From: Segatella buccae ATCC 33574
GTDB taxonomy: Bacteria; Bacteroidota; Bacteroidia; Bacteroidales; Bacteroidaceae
NCBI RefSeq assembly: GCF_000184945.1
Contig: NZ_GL586311.1
Span: 2,874,435 to 2,915,061 of the forward strand
DNA length: 40,627 nucleotides
Direction: 5' to 3'
Under the pieces are notes generated by a model that was not told the DNA's origin, searched no databases, and saw only the letters and a list, made by a program, of their open reading frames with translations. A program made the position numbers and the translations under genes. The stretch's first letter is position 1; every line of letters begins with the position of its first letter. Shown piece after piece: positions 24,489 through 33,292 of the stretch.

Positions 24489-25946
24489 ATGAAGCAAACC
24501 AAGATAGTAGCCTCCATCAGCGACCGCCGATGCGAGCAGGATTTCATCCGCAAACTGTTCTTTGCCGGCATGAACGTGGTGCGCATGAACACCGCCCACG
24601 CCACCGAGGAAGGCATACGCAAGATCGTGGAAAACGTGCGGGCCGTGTCGCCCCACATCGGCATCATGATCGACACCAAGGGCCCGGAGGTGAGAACCAC
24701 GGGCGTGGCCGAACCGATACACTACAAGATAGGCGATGTGGTGAAAATCTTCGGACGGCCCGAGATGGATAGCTCCCACGACATCGTGAACGTGAGCTAC
24801 CCCAACATCACCGACGATGTGAAGGTGGGCGACGACATACTCTTCGACGACGGCGAACTCGACATGAAGGTCATCGAGAATGTCGGCCCCATGCTCGTGG
24901 CGCAGGTGCAGAACGAGGGCACGCTGGGGGCCCACAAGAGCGTCAACGTGCCCGGTGAGCACATCGACCTGCCGGCACTCACCGAGAAAGACCGCCGCAA
25001 CATTCTGCTGGCCATCGAACTCGACATCGACTTCATCGCCCACTCGTTTGTGCGCACGGCGGCCGATGTGCAGGCCGTGCAGGACATCCTCGACGAGCAC
25101 GGGAGCGACATCAAGATCATCTCCAAGATAGAAAATCAGGAGGGGGTGGACAACATCGATGAGATCATCGACGCGTCCTATGGCATCATGATTGCCCGCG
25201 GCGACCTCGGCATAGAGGTGCCCATCAGCAACATCCCCGGCATCCAGCGCCGCATCATCCGCAAGTGCGTGGAGCGGAAAAAGCCCGTCATCGTGGCCAC
25301 GCAGATGCTCCACACGATGATCAACAACCCCCGACCCACACGGGCCGAGGTGACGGACATCGCCAACGCCATCTTCTACCGCACCGACGCGCTCATGCTG
25401 AGCGGGGAGACGGCCAGCGGCAAATATCCGCTCGAGGCTGTGCAGACCATGGCAGCCATCGCCGAGCAGGCCGAGAAAGACCGCGTGGCGGAAGACCGGA
25501 TAGACCCCATGCTGCCGGGCTGCATCGACCAGCGTCTCTTCCTCGCCCACGCGGCCATCGAGAGCACGCGCACACTGGGCGTGAAGGGCATCATCACCGA
25601 CTCCGAGACGGGACAGACGGCCCGCGCCCTGGCCTCTTTCCGCGGTCCGGTGCCCGTGCTGGCCATCTGCTACAAGGAGAAGACCCAGCGCTGGCTCAAC
25701 CTCTCCTACGGGGTGATACCCATCTATCAGCGCGAACAGATACACAACCAGCAGATGTTCCTCGCTGCCCTGCGCATGCTCCGGCAGAAGGGCTACATCG
25801 AGCTCGACGACAAGATAGCCTACCTCAGCGGCAGCTTCGGTGAGGGCGGGGGCACCACGTTTGTGGAAATCAATAAGGTGAAGGATGTGTTCGACAAGAG
25901 CTACCAGTTCCATTTGCCTGACAGTGAGTGCAAGATTGAAGAATAA
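24489..25946 (+). CDS. pyk: Pyruvate kinase
   Basis: Last step of glycolysis: PEP + ADP to pyruvate + ATP. 485 residues from the ATG at 24489; a longer in-frame reading from 24279 runs through the promoter region and was rejected. Visible family motifs: VASISDRRCEQDFI at the N-terminus, Arg32 in NVVRMNTAHA, IDTKGPEVRT, the signature region IISKIENQEGV and MIARGDLGIEVP, then LMLSGETASGKYPLEAV. The C-terminal domain (STRTLGVKGIITDSETG) is intact. Transcribed alone, divergent from tRNA-Val. A 30-bp inverted repeat follows 38 bp behind the stop. Confidence 0.97.
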   Translation: MKQTKIVASISDRRCEQDFIRKLFFAGMNVVRMNTAHATEEGIRKIVENVRAVSPHIGIMIDTKGPEVRTTGVAEPIHYKIGDVVKIFGRPEMDSSHDIVNVSYPNITDDVKVGDDILFDDGELDMKVIENVGPMLVAQVQNEGTLGAHKSVNVPGEHIDLPALTEKDRRNILLAIELDIDFIAHSFVRTAADVQAVQDILDEHGSDIKIISKIENQEGVDNIDEIIDASYGIMIARGDLGIEVPISNIPGIQRRIIRKCVERKKPVIVATQMLHTMINNPRPTRAEVTDIANAIFYRTDALMLSGETASGKYPLEAVQTMAAIAEQAEKDRVAEDRIDPMLPGCIDQRLFLAHAAIESTRTLGVKGIITDSETGQTARALASFRGPVPVLAICYKEKTQRWLNLSYGVIPIYQREQIHNQQMFLAALRMLRQKGYIELDDKIAYLSGSFGEGGGTTFVEINKVKDVFDKSYQFHLPDSECKIEE

Positions 25947-25984
25947 AAAATAAAAAAATAAAAGAACATCCCATAGACCCCACG

Positions 25985-26070
25985 GGACCCCCCATCCCCC
26001 CTAAAGGGGGGCTTTCCCATCCACCTGTTCGCAGGAATGTAAGCCCCCCTTTAGGGGGGATGGGGGGTCC
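25985..26070 (+). repeat. Long hairpin element, copy 1, upstream of panE
   Basis: A perfect 30-bp inverted repeat (25985-26014 with 26041-26070), GC-rich, each arm itself containing a CCCCCTAAAGGGGG-like palindrome. The 26-nt loop carries CCATCCACCTGTTCGCAGGAATGT. The same loop recurs in the copy at 27042-27156, same orientation. It may act as a pyk terminator or mRNA stabiliser, but there is no T-run. Confidence 0.9.
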
Positions 26071-26109
26071 GTGGATGGGGAGTCCGTGGGTTGGGGAGTC
26101 ACTTATATT

Positions 26110-27030
26110 ATGTTTTACGGAATCATTGGAACAGGCGCCATCGGCGGATACTATGGTGCCAAGCTGGCCCGGGCCGGCAAAGACGTGCATTTTCTGTTGC
26201 ACAGCGACTACGAACAAGTGGCGACCAACGGTCTGCAAGTAGACTCCGTGGCCGGGAGTTTCACACTTCCTGCGGTCAACGCCTATCGTCGGGCGGCCGA
26301 CATGCCGCCCTGCGATGTGGTGCTCGTGGGCCTGAAGACGGTCAACCAGCACTTGCTCCCCACCCTGCTGCCACCCTTGCTCAAGCCCGACACGCTGGTG
26401 GTGCTCATCCAGAACGGTGTGGGCGTGGAGGCCGCCGTGCAGCAGATGTTCCCCCACGTGCAGCTCGCTGCCGGCTTGGCTTTCATCTGTGTGGCCAAAA
26501 ACCGTCCCGGGGTGGTGGAACATTTGGATAAAGGCAGCATCGACATCGGCAACTACAGCTGTCGGGATGCCGCCCGCATGGCCCACCTCATGGCCGACCT
26601 CACCGATGCCGGCATTGAAGCCCGCGAGGTGGAATATCACGAGGCCCGTTGGCGCAAAGCCGTGTGGAACATGCCTTTCAACGGGCTTTCCGTAGCTCTC
26701 CGCGCCACCACCGATGCCCTGTTGGCCGATGAAGCCTCCCACGGCCTCGTGCGGGCCCTCATGCTGGAGGTGATAGGGGCGGCCCGTGCCCTCGGGGTGG
26801 AGGCACTCACCCCCGAACTGGCCGACCGCATGATAGCCTACACCCTCGCCATGAAACCCTATTCGCCCAGTATGAAGCTCGACTTCGACTACCACCGACC
26901 CATGGAGATAGAATTTCTCTACACGCGCCCCATCGCCCTGGCCCGCCAAGCCGGGTTTGACATGCCCCGTCTCTCCATGCTCGAAGCCCAACTCCGCTTT
27001 GAGGAAGGGAGGACTTTAAAGACCCCTTAA
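26110..27030 (+). CDS. panE: Ketopantoate reductase (2-dehydropantoate 2-reductase)
   Basis: NADPH-dependent reduction of ketopantoate to pantoate in coenzyme A synthesis. 306 residues from the ATG at 26110; an upstream in-frame start at 26071 lies in the hairpin element and was rejected. Rossmann motif GTGAIGGYYG (7-16). Catalytic Lys/Asn region in ARWRKAVWNMPFNGLS. C-terminal substrate segment with SPSMKLDFDYHRPMEIEFL, including the conserved Ser, Met and Glu. It stands alone between two copies of a hairpin element, with no other pan gene nearby. The ApbA/PanE family includes paralogues of other specificity, so function is likely but not certain. Confidence 0.88.
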   Translation: MFYGIIGTGAIGGYYGAKLARAGKDVHFLLHSDYEQVATNGLQVDSVAGSFTLPAVNAYRRAADMPPCDVVLVGLKTVNQHLLPTLLPPLLKPDTLVVLIQNGVGVEAAVQQMFPHVQLAAGLAFICVAKNRPGVVEHLDKGSIDIGNYSCRDAARMAHLMADLTDAGIEAREVEYHEARWRKAVWNMPFNGLSVALRATTDALLADEASHGLVRALMLEVIGAARALGVEALTPELADRMIAYTLAMKPYSPSMKLDFDYHRPMEIEFLYTRPIALARQAGFDMPRLSMLEAQLRFEEGRTLKTP

Positions 27031-27041
27031 GCTACGGACGG

Positions 27042-27156
27042 CCCCCCAAGCTACGGACAGACCCCCAACCCCCTAAAGGGGGCTTTGCCATCCACCTGTT
27101 CGCAGGAATGTAAAGCCCCCTTTAGGGGGTTGGGGGTCTGTCCGTAGCTTGGGGGG
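27042..27156 (+). repeat. Long hairpin element, copy 2, downstream of panE
   Basis: A perfect 45-bp inverted repeat (27042-27086 with 27112-27156) and a 25-nt loop with the same CCATCCACCTGTTCGCAGGA core as copy 1. The outer arm carries AAGCTACGGACAG. It lies between convergent panE and the DUF5056-like gene, so it could terminate both. Confidence 0.92.
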
Positions 27157-27170
27157 TCTCCTTTGGCTCC

Positions 27171-27578
27171 TTATCTCTCCAGCCGTGCGAAGGCCACAAG
27201 AAGGATGCTGGTGCCGAGGACGGTGATGAGGAGGGAATGCAGTGGCAGGGAGGAGAGTGTGAAAAGGGAGGAGAAATGGGAGGAAAGATGGGAGGAGAAG
27301 AGGAAGTCGCAGACGCGGCTCAGCCCCAAGTCGAACTCGATGCGGAGGTGGGCAGCGATGCCGGCAAACAATTCGCCGACCCCTTCCCACAAGCGGGCCC
27401 ACACGACAAATGCCACACCGAGGAGGGCACAGAGAGCCGTCCAGATGCGGTAGAGCGGGCGGGAGCGCACAGGCAGGCGGCGCATCACGCCGTCGGAGAA
27501 ACCGTCGTCGGGCACGTCTCGGGTGTTGCGGGCCAGAAATCGGGCCACGAGGAGTTCGTCATTTTCGGTCATATCCAT
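27171..27578 (-). CDS. DUF5056-like membrane protein behind the ECF sigma factor
   Basis: 135 residues (ATG at 27578, alternative ATG at 27572). Short cytosolic N-terminus MTENDELLVARFLARN followed by DDGFSDGVMRRLP, then two hydrophobic segments (about 45-60 and 112-130). This pattern fits the DUF5056 family, which regularly follows sigma factor genes in Bacteroidota. It overlaps the sigma gene by up to 20 bp, so translation is probably coupled. A role as anti-sigma partner is inferred from position and topology; no classic zinc anti-sigma motif is visible. Confidence 0.75.
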   Translation of the reverse strand: MDMTENDELLVARFLARNTRDVPDDGFSDGVMRRLPVRSRPLYRIWTALCALLGVAFVVWARLWEGVGELFAGIAAHLRIEFDLGLSRVCDFLFSSHLSSHFSSLFTLSSLPLHSLLITVLGTSILLVAFARLER

Positions 27579-28101
27579 TCTTCTTTAAATAGTCAGCTAA
27601 TTTTTCTTTCCCCCTCGACAGGTGCGACTTCACGGTGCCCGCGGGCATACCCGTGATTTCGGAAATCTTGTCGATGGGCTGTCCCTCGATGAGTTGGAGG
27701 GTGATGCAGGTGCGCTCACGGTCGGCCAACAGGGCCAAAGCGTCGTAGACGTCGAGTGCCAGTGAGGTGTCGGCATGGGCGGCGGTGCGGCGGGCCACCT
27801 CGGGCGTGTCGAGATCGGCCTGCTGGCGGTGGGAGCGCATATAGTCGTAGAACACGTTGTAGGCTATGCGGAAGAGCCATGTGGAAAACCCCGAGAGTCC
27901 GCGGAAGGCCGTGATGTGGGTGTAGGCCTTGACAAACGTGTCTTGCGCGAGGTCGTCGCTCAACTGTTCGTCGCCCAGCGTCTGGTGCAGGAAGAACCGT
28001 CTGACGGGCGACTGATACTTGCGCACAAGCGTGTCGAAAGCGCGCCTGTCGTGCAGCACAGCCACCCGCGTGACGAGAGAGAGGTCGTTGAGTTCTTTCA
28101 C
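27559..28101 (-). CDS. ECF-type RNA polymerase sigma factor
   Basis: 180 residues starting from a GTG at 28101. Region 2 is seen in RAFDTLVRKYQSPVRRFF, LAQDTFVKAYTHITAFRG and FSTWLFRIAYNVFYDYMRSH. Region 4 is ERTCITLQLIEGQPIDKISE followed by ITGMPAGTVKSHLSRGKEKL, a helix-turn-helix that reads the -35 region. No regions 1 or 3 are present, as in ECF factors. It lies 44 bp behind a predicted membrane protein and overlaps the DUF5056-like gene, so the three genes probably form a signalling unit at the envelope. Confidence 0.93.
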   Translation of the reverse strand: MKELNDLSLVTRVAVLHDRRAFDTLVRKYQSPVRRFFLHQTLGDEQLSDDLAQDTFVKAYTHITAFRGLSGFSTWLFRIAYNVFYDYMRSHRQQADLDTPEVARRTAAHADTSLALDVYDALALLADRERTCITLQLIEGQPIDKISEITGMPAGTVKSHLSRGKEKLADYLKKNGYDRK

Positions 28102-28145
28102 TGCCGTTCGTTTTTAGTTTGTTCCGCTTTCCGGGAGGGCCGCCG

Positions 28146-28865
28146 TTACAGTGTGTCCTCCTTTTGAGATTCCTGCCGGGGCTCGTCCTGCCGGGGCTTG
28201 GGGTCGCCTTTCTCAGGCCGGCGCGAGGGCGACCACTTGGCTATCACGAGCTGGCCCACGCCATAGAACATGACGAGCGCGCCGATGCCGGTGAGGAAGT
28301 CGGCATCCCATAAGGCGAACATCACCGTGAGGCCGAGTCCGAGGAAGGCCGTCCTGATGCCATGCCGCCACATATACTCATCGGTCTGCCGCTCTTCGGG
28401 CAACGCTTCCGAGGGAATGGGCTGCCCCGTCTCCATCGCCTTCTGGGCGAGTTGGATGCGCTGGTTGCGGCGCTTGATGAGAAACCACACGATGAGCACC
28501 ACGATGATGAGGGGGGCGAGAAAGAACAGGCCCGCCATCAACACGGCGGCGAGGGCCACGAGGGTGGCTCCGATGCCAAAGCCGCCCTTGAACAGGTCGC
28601 GCAGGATGTCGCGGGCGAAGCCCTCGTCGTCATCGTCGTCGGCATGGTGGGTGAACACGGGATCGTCGAAGGCCGTGTCAATGCCGGTGGTATCGGAGAA
28701 AAGGTCGATGGGCTCCGAGGAGTCTTGCATGGCCGGGGCCGGGGCGGCATGGTGGGAGGTGTGGCGGGCGGGAGCGGCACTTGCCGGAAGGGGCAGGGCG
28801 CTGAACGCCAGCGGGGCGGCACTCAGGGTGAGTGCGAGGAGGAGGGTCATGAATGGTTGTTTCAT
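28146..28865 (-). CDS. Predicted membrane protein (DUF6249-like)
   Basis: 239 residues. Signal-peptide-like N-terminus (MTLLLALTLSAAPLAFSALP), a His/Ala/Asp-rich exported segment with an acidic run (HADDDDDEGFARDILRDLF), two strong membrane spans near 97-135 (VALAAVLMAGLFFLAPLIIV...), a basic cytosolic loop (IKRRNQRIQLAQKAMETGQP) and two more spans near 170-205 before a charged tail. The loop and downstream WRHGIRTAFLGLGL resemble DUF6249-type proteins seen near sigma factors. It is first in the sigma operon. Molecular function unknown. Confidence 0.7.
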   Translation of the reverse strand: MKQPFMTLLLALTLSAAPLAFSALPLPASAAPARHTSHHAAPAPAMQDSSEPIDLFSDTTGIDTAFDDPVFTHHADDDDDEGFARDILRDLFKGGFGIGATLVALAAVLMAGLFFLAPLIIVVLIVWFLIKRRNQRIQLAQKAMETGQPIPSEALPEERQTDEYMWRHGIRTAFLGLGLTVMFALWDADFLTGIGALVMFYGVGQLVIAKWSPSRRPEKGDPKPRQDEPRQESQKEDTL

Positions 28866-28998
28866 ATTTTCCGTTTCTTGATTGATTTCTGACCGTTAGA
28901 CGAAGCAGACCGGCTTTTGGTTGCAAAGAAACGACTTTTTTTTCAGATAACCTTCAAAATAGACCGGCCGGCGGGCCCGGAATGTCGAAAAAAATGCG

Positions 28999-29006
28999 TA
29001 AGTTTG
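28999..29006 (+). promoter_or_regulatory. Candidate -7 element of the rRNA methyltransferase-thyA-folA operon
   Basis: TAAGTTTG fits TAnnTTTG, 21 bp before the ATG at 29028. No clear -33 element. Confidence 0.5.
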
Positions 29007-29027
29007 CATGCACAATACGGAGAACCG

Positions 29028-30326
29028 ATGAATCTGCCCAAGGATTTTGAACAATACACCCGCCGGCTGATGGGTGACGCACTCTACGACACGCTGTGCC
29101 GCGGACTCGATGATGTGCCGCCCGTGAGCATCAGGCTCAACCCCTTCAAGTGCGGCGGGGCGGCGATGGCTGCCACGCGCGGTGAGGCGGGGGTGCCGTG
29201 GTGTGCCGAGGGGGTGTATCTGCGCGAGCGTCCCAACTTCACGTTCGACCCGCTGCTCCACGCCGGCCTCTACTACGTGCAGGAGGCCTCGTCGATGTTT
29301 GTGGCCCACGTGCTGCGCTCGCTGGTCAGTGGGCCGGTGCTCGCGCTCGACCTCTGTGCGGCGCCGGGCGGCAAGTCGACCTGCGCGATGGGGGCCCTGC
29401 CGGCGGGGAGCGTGCTCTGTGCCAACGAGCCTGTCAAGCCGCGGGCGCAGATTCTGGCCGAGAATGTGCAGAAATTCGGCCACCCCGACATCATCGTGAC
29501 GGCCAACTTCGCAGCCGACTATGCCCGCACACGGCTCGACTTCGACATCATTCTGGCCGACGTGCCGTGCTCGGGAGAGGGCATGTTCCGCAAAGACGAG
29601 GGGGCGGTGGCCGAATGGAGCGCGGACAATGTGGAACGGTGCCGGCGGTTGCAACGCGACATCGTGGCCGACATCTGGCCGAGGCTGAAGCCGGGCGGAC
29701 TGCTCCTCTACTCCACTTGCACGTTCAATGCCCGCGAGAATGAGGAGAATGCGGAATGGATAGCCGACCAACTGGGGGCCGACTTTGTGGAGATTCCGGT
29801 GGAGGCGGCGTGGAACATCACGGGCAGCCTGACCGACGACCGCCCCATGTACCGCTTCATCCCGGGCAAAACGCGTGGCGAAGGGCTCTTCATGGCCGTG
29901 CTGCGCAAGCGGGGCGAGACCGCTCCCCTACCCTTGCAGGGCGCGGCAAAGGCCGGCAGTGTGCGTGTGGACGAGCGGCAACTGAAGGGGCTGCGCATCC
30001 TCGCCCACGGCATCGCCGGGCCCACGGTGAAGGGCAAGAGCGTCATCCCCGACCACTCGGAGGCACTGTCCATCTTATATAATAAGGAGAAATATCCCGC
30101 AGCCGAACTATCCTACGCGCAGGCGATGGCCTATCTGCGCCACGAAGCCGTCACGCTGCCGTCCGCCGTGCCGCGGGGCATCGTGGCCGTAAGCTACGGA
30201 GGCCATCCTCTGGGGTTTGCCAAGAACATCGGCACGCGGGCCAACAACCTCTATCCGGCGGAGTGGAAGGTCAAGAGCGGGCATGTGCCCGACGAGGCTC
30301 CGCACATCATCAACGAAGACAACTAA
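29028..30326 (+). CDS. RsmF/YebU-like rRNA (cytosine-5-) methyltransferase
   Basis: 432 residues from the ATG at 29028. NOL1/NOP2/Sun family: SAM-binding [12 protein letters not shown] (107-118), [11 protein letters not shown] with Cys181 (releases product), and [14 protein letters not shown] with catalytic Cys231. The C-terminal ~150 residues ([18 protein letters not shown] and [14 protein letters not shown]) fit the RsmF C-terminal and PUA-like parts, so a 16S rRNA m5C methyltransferase is most likely. It starts the operon with thyA 13 bp downstream. Exact target base is inferred from family only. Confidence 0.9.
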   Translation: MNLPKDFEQYTRRLMGDALYDTLCRGLDDVPPVSIRLNPFKCGGAAMAATRGEAGVPWCAEGVYLRERPNFTFDPLLHAGLYYVQEASSMFVAHVLRSLVSGPVLALDLCAAPGGKSTCAMGALPAGSVLCANEPVKPRAQILAENVQKFGHPDIIVTANFAADYARTRLDFDIILADVPCSGEGMFRKDEGAVAEWSADNVERCRRLQRDIVADIWPRLKPGGLLLYSTCTFNARENEENAEWIADQLGADFVEIPVEAAWNITGSLTDDRPMYRFIPGKTRGEGLFMAVLRKRGETAPLPLQGAAKAGSVRVDERQLKGLRILAHGIAGPTVKGKSVIPDHSEALSILYNKEKYPAAELSYAQAMAYLRHEAVTLPSAVPRGIVAVSYGGHPLGFAKNIGTRANNLYPAEWKVKSGHVPDEAPHIINEDN

Positions 30327-30339
30327 CCATAAACCGACA

Positions 30340-31134
30340 ATGAAACAATATCTCGACTTGCTCAGACGCATACTCGACGAGGGCACCCCGAAGGGCGACC
30401 GCACGGGCACGGGCACGCTCTCCGTGTTCGGCCATCAGATGAGATTCAATCTCGAAGAGGGATTCCCGCTGCTCACCACCAAGAAACTGCATCTCAAGTC
30501 GATTATCTACGAACTGCTGTGGTTTCTCAAGGGCGACACGAACGTGCGCTACTTGCAGGAACACGGGGTGAGGATATGGAACGAGTGGGCCGACGAGAAC
30601 GGTGACCTCGGGCCGGTCTACGGCCACCAGTGGCGCTCGTGGCCCGACTACAAGGGGGGCACGATAGACCAGATACAGAACGTGCTCGACCAGATAATGC
30701 GCACGCCGGACTCGCGCCGCATGATGGTGTCGGCGTGGAATCCTGCAGAGGTGGACGACATGGCGCTGCCGCCCTGCCACTGCCTCTTCCAGTTCTACGT
30801 GGCCGACGGACGCCTGAGCCTGCAACTCTACCAGCGCAGTGCCGACACCTTCCTCGGCGTGCCGTTCAACATCGCCTCCTACGCGCTGCTCACCATGATG
30901 ATGGCGCAGGTGACGAGGCTGCGGCCGGGCGACTTCATCCACACCACGGGCGACACCCACCTCTATCTGAACCACCTCAGTCAGGCCCGTCTGCAACTCA
31001 CACGCACGCCGCGCCCCCTGCCCACGATGCGGCTCAACCCCGAGGTGAAAAGCCTTTTTGACTTCCGCTTCGAAGACTTCACGCTCGAAAACTACGACCC
31101 CTACGACCACATCAAGGCCACGGTGTCGGTGTGA
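30340..31134 (+). CDS. thyA: Thymidylate synthase
   Basis: Makes dTMP from dUMP using methylene-tetrahydrofolate. 264 residues, the same length as the E. coli enzyme, from the ATG at 30340. Catalytic Cys146 in [12 protein letters not shown]; also [18 protein letters not shown], the [10 protein letters not shown] phosphate-binding segment, and [20 protein letters not shown]. The dihydrofolate it produces is recycled by the next gene, folA, 9 bp downstream. Confidence 0.98.
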   Translation: MKQYLDLLRRILDEGTPKGDRTGTGTLSVFGHQMRFNLEEGFPLLTTKKLHLKSIIYELLWFLKGDTNVRYLQEHGVRIWNEWADENGDLGPVYGHQWRSWPDYKGGTIDQIQNVLDQIMRTPDSRRMMVSAWNPAEVDDMALPPCHCLFQFYVADGRLSLQLYQRSADTFLGVPFNIASYALLTMMMAQVTRLRPGDFIHTTGDTHLYLNHLSQARLQLTRTPRPLPTMRLNPEVKSLFDFRFEDFTLENYDPYDHIKATVSV

Positions 31135-31143
31135 AAACAAGAA

Positions 31144-31641
31144 ATGACCACTCACATGTCTCTCAACATCATTGCCGCCGTGGCTGCCAACCGCGCCATC
31201 GGCTACGAAAACCAACTCCTCTACTGGTTGCCCAACGACCTGAAACGCTTCAAGGCACTCACCACGGGCCACACCATCGTCATGGGCCGGCGCACCTTCG
31301 AGTCGCTGCCCAAGGGTGCGCTGCCCAACCGCCGCAACATTGTGCTGAGCCGTTCGGGCCAGGTGTTTCCCGGTTGTGAAACCTACGCCTCGCTCGCCGA
31401 GGCCCTCGCCCACTGCACCCCGGCGGAGGAGGTCTACATCATCGGCGGGGCCACCGTCTACGAACAGGCCCTGCCTCTCGCCGACCGCCTCTGTCTCACC
31501 GAGATAGACGACACGCCCGCGCAGGCCGACGCCTTCTTCCCGCCCTATCGCGAAACATGGCGCGAGACTGCCCGCGAGCCCCACCCCACCGACGAACGAC
31601 ACGCCCACCGCTACGCCTTCGTCGACTATGTGAGGAAATAG
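31144..31641 (+). CDS. folA: Dihydrofolate reductase
   Basis: NADPH-dependent reduction of dihydrofolate, the partner reaction of thyA. 165 residues from the ATG at 31144, or 161 from the ATG at 31156, which starts right at MSLNIIAAVAANRAIG. Motifs: WLPNDLKRFKALT with the acidic active-site residue, IVMGRRTFESLP, IVLSRSG, and VYIIGGATVYEQAL. It ends the operon, with a terminator at 31694-31726. Confidence 0.96.
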   Translation: MTTHMSLNIIAAVAANRAIGYENQLLYWLPNDLKRFKALTTGHTIVMGRRTFESLPKGALPNRRNIVLSRSGQVFPGCETYASLAEALAHCTPAEEVYIIGGATVYEQALPLADRLCLTEIDDTPAQADAFFPPYRETWRETAREPHPTDERHAHRYAFVDYVRK

Positions 31642-31693
31642 GGCCGAGGCAGCCGGAGGCCTGCTTACCGCCGGCAGAACTTTATCCGCCGAG

Positions 31694-31726
31694 ACCACGC
31701 TTCCACAACGCGCGTGGCTTTTATTT
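31694..31726 (+). terminator. Terminator after folA
   Basis: CCACGC (31695-31700) pairs with GCGTGG (31712-31717), loop of 11 nt, followed by CTTTTATTT. It lies about 55 bp behind the folA stop. Confidence 0.8.
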
Positions 31727-31792
31727 GTATGCTCCGCGCACTATTCATAAGAGCAAAAGCACTCTCCACACTCGAAAACAACAAGAAAACGA

Positions 31793-31832
31793 ACAAAAGT
31801 TTTGGGCGTGGCCAAAACTTTTGTTATATTTG
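31793..31832 (+). promoter_or_regulatory. Promoter with internal operator-like inverted repeat for the second ATPase
   Basis: TTTG (31801-31804), exactly 20 nt, TATATTTG (31825-31832): a perfect consensus promoter 15 bp before the ATG. ACAAAAGTTTTG (31793-31804) and CAAAACTTTTGT (31813-31824) form a perfect 12-bp inverted repeat with an 8-nt centre. It covers the -33 box and abuts the -7 box, which is where a repressor dimer would block polymerase. Confidence 0.88.
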
Positions 31833-31847
31833 CCAAAAAGTTAAGGT

Positions 31848-33131
31848 ATGGAGAACGTTTTCGACGCATTGCGACAATACAATTACTGGGGAGGAGAGCC
31901 CATCGACATGGGGTTCACCCGCCGGACCTATCTGGAAAGAATCATGCCCTTCGTGGGCAACCGCCTTGTGAAGGTGCTCGTGGGCCAACGCCGGGCCGGC
32001 AAAAGCTATCTGCTGCGACAGATCGCCAAGCAGCTCATCGACAACGGGGTGAAGCCTGAAAACACTTTCATGCTCAACAAAGACTTGCTGGCCTTCGACG
32101 GCGTGAGAGACTGCCACGACCTGACGGAACTCTTCGAACGCTATCGGCGTGAACTGAAACCCGAGGGCAAGGTCTACATCTTCATCGACGAGGTGCAAAA
32201 CATCAGCGAGTGGGAGCGGTTTGCCAACTCCTACTCGCAGGATTTCACCCACGACTACGAGCTGTTTCTGACGGGCTCCAATTCGAAGATGCTCTCGGGC
32301 GAACTCGCTTCGCTGCTCTCGGGCCGATATGTGGAGATAGAGGTGTTTCCGTTCTCGTTTGCGGAGTTTTGCGGCATGGCGGGAAAAGAGGAGAACAGGC
32401 AGAGCTACATCGAATACATGCAGCAGGGGGGAATGCCGGAAATGCTCAAACTGACGGGCGACGAAGTGCGCCGCAACTATGTGATGGCACTGAAAGACAC
32501 CATCTTGCTGCGCGACATCATACAGCGGGAAAGCATCAAAGACCCCCGGCTGCTGGAAGACTTGTTCGTCTATCTGGTGAACAACACATCGACGCTGTTC
32601 TCCATCAACAGCCTCATGAAATTCTACAAGGGCAAGGGGCGCATGGTGAGCTATGAGAAACTGTCGCAATATCTCACCTACATGTCGGATGCCTACCTGC
32701 TCCACCGCACCGACCGGTATAACATACGGGGGAAGGAGACGATTGCGGGCGTGTGCAAATACTACGCCAACGACCTTGCCTTCCGCAACTATCTCTTTCA
32801 GGGCACGGCCCACGGTGTGGGCTACGAACTGGAAAATCTGGTCTACTTGCAGCTCCGACGGTGTGGCTTCACGGTGTATGTGGGTGACAGCCAAGGACTT
32901 GAAGTAGACTTTGTTGCCATGAAAGGCGACCGCACCGTCTACCTGCAAGCCACCTACATGCTCGTCGACGAGGAAACTGTCAGGCGGGAATATGCGTCGC
33001 TACAAAGCATTGCCGACCACTATGAGAAATACGTGGTGTCGCTGGACGACCTGCAGTTGCCTTCGCGTGAAGGCATACGCCACATACGGGCTTGGGAACT
33101 GGAGCGGCGGCTACAGGGCGGACAGCTCTGA
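31848..33131 (+). CDS. AAA ATPase with DUF4143 domain (second copy)
   Basis: 427 residues. Walker A GQRRAGKS (46-53), Walker B VYIFIDEVQ (D114, E115) and FLTGSNSKML after the ATPase core. The C-terminal DUF4143 part has GLEVDFVAMKG and then VYLQATYML, where the ExK Lys position is replaced by a Q/Y pattern, so nuclease activity is unlikely. Base composition is close to its neighbours, unlike the first ATPase. It is a single gene with its own promoter/operator and terminator. The two ATPases share fold and layout but differ widely in sequence, so they are not recent duplicates. Function unknown. Confidence 0.88.
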   Translation: MENVFDALRQYNYWGGEPIDMGFTRRTYLERIMPFVGNRLVKVLVGQRRAGKSYLLRQIAKQLIDNGVKPENTFMLNKDLLAFDGVRDCHDLTELFERYRRELKPEGKVYIFIDEVQNISEWERFANSYSQDFTHDYELFLTGSNSKMLSGELASLLSGRYVEIEVFPFSFAEFCGMAGKEENRQSYIEYMQQGGMPEMLKLTGDEVRRNYVMALKDTILLRDIIQRESIKDPRLLEDLFVYLVNNTSTLFSINSLMKFYKGKGRMVSYEKLSQYLTYMSDAYLLHRTDRYNIRGKETIAGVCKYYANDLAFRNYLFQGTAHGVGYELENLVYLQLRRCGFTVYVGDSQGLEVDFVAMKGDRTVYLQATYMLVDEETVRREYASLQSIADHYEKYVVSLDDLQLPSREGIRHIRAWELERRLQGGQL

Positions 33132-33154
33132 AAGACGAAGAAAAGCAACAAAGC

Positions 33155-33200
33155 AAAGCCACATTCCGCCTCGCAAAGGGAGTCGGAATGTGGCTTTTGT
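33155..33200 (+). terminator. Terminator after the second ATPase
   Basis: AAAGCCACATTCCG (33155-33168) pairs perfectly with CGGAATGTGGCTTT (33184-33197), then TGTGTTTG. It ends the ATPase unit, facing the convergent regulator gene. Confidence 0.85.
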
Positions 33201-33292
33201 GTTTGCTTGAATGCCGGTGGCTGATGCCTCGCCCACCATTGCTGCATGGCGGGCGGCGGTGGCAGCCCCGGCGAGGCGTACGGGCAAAAGGC

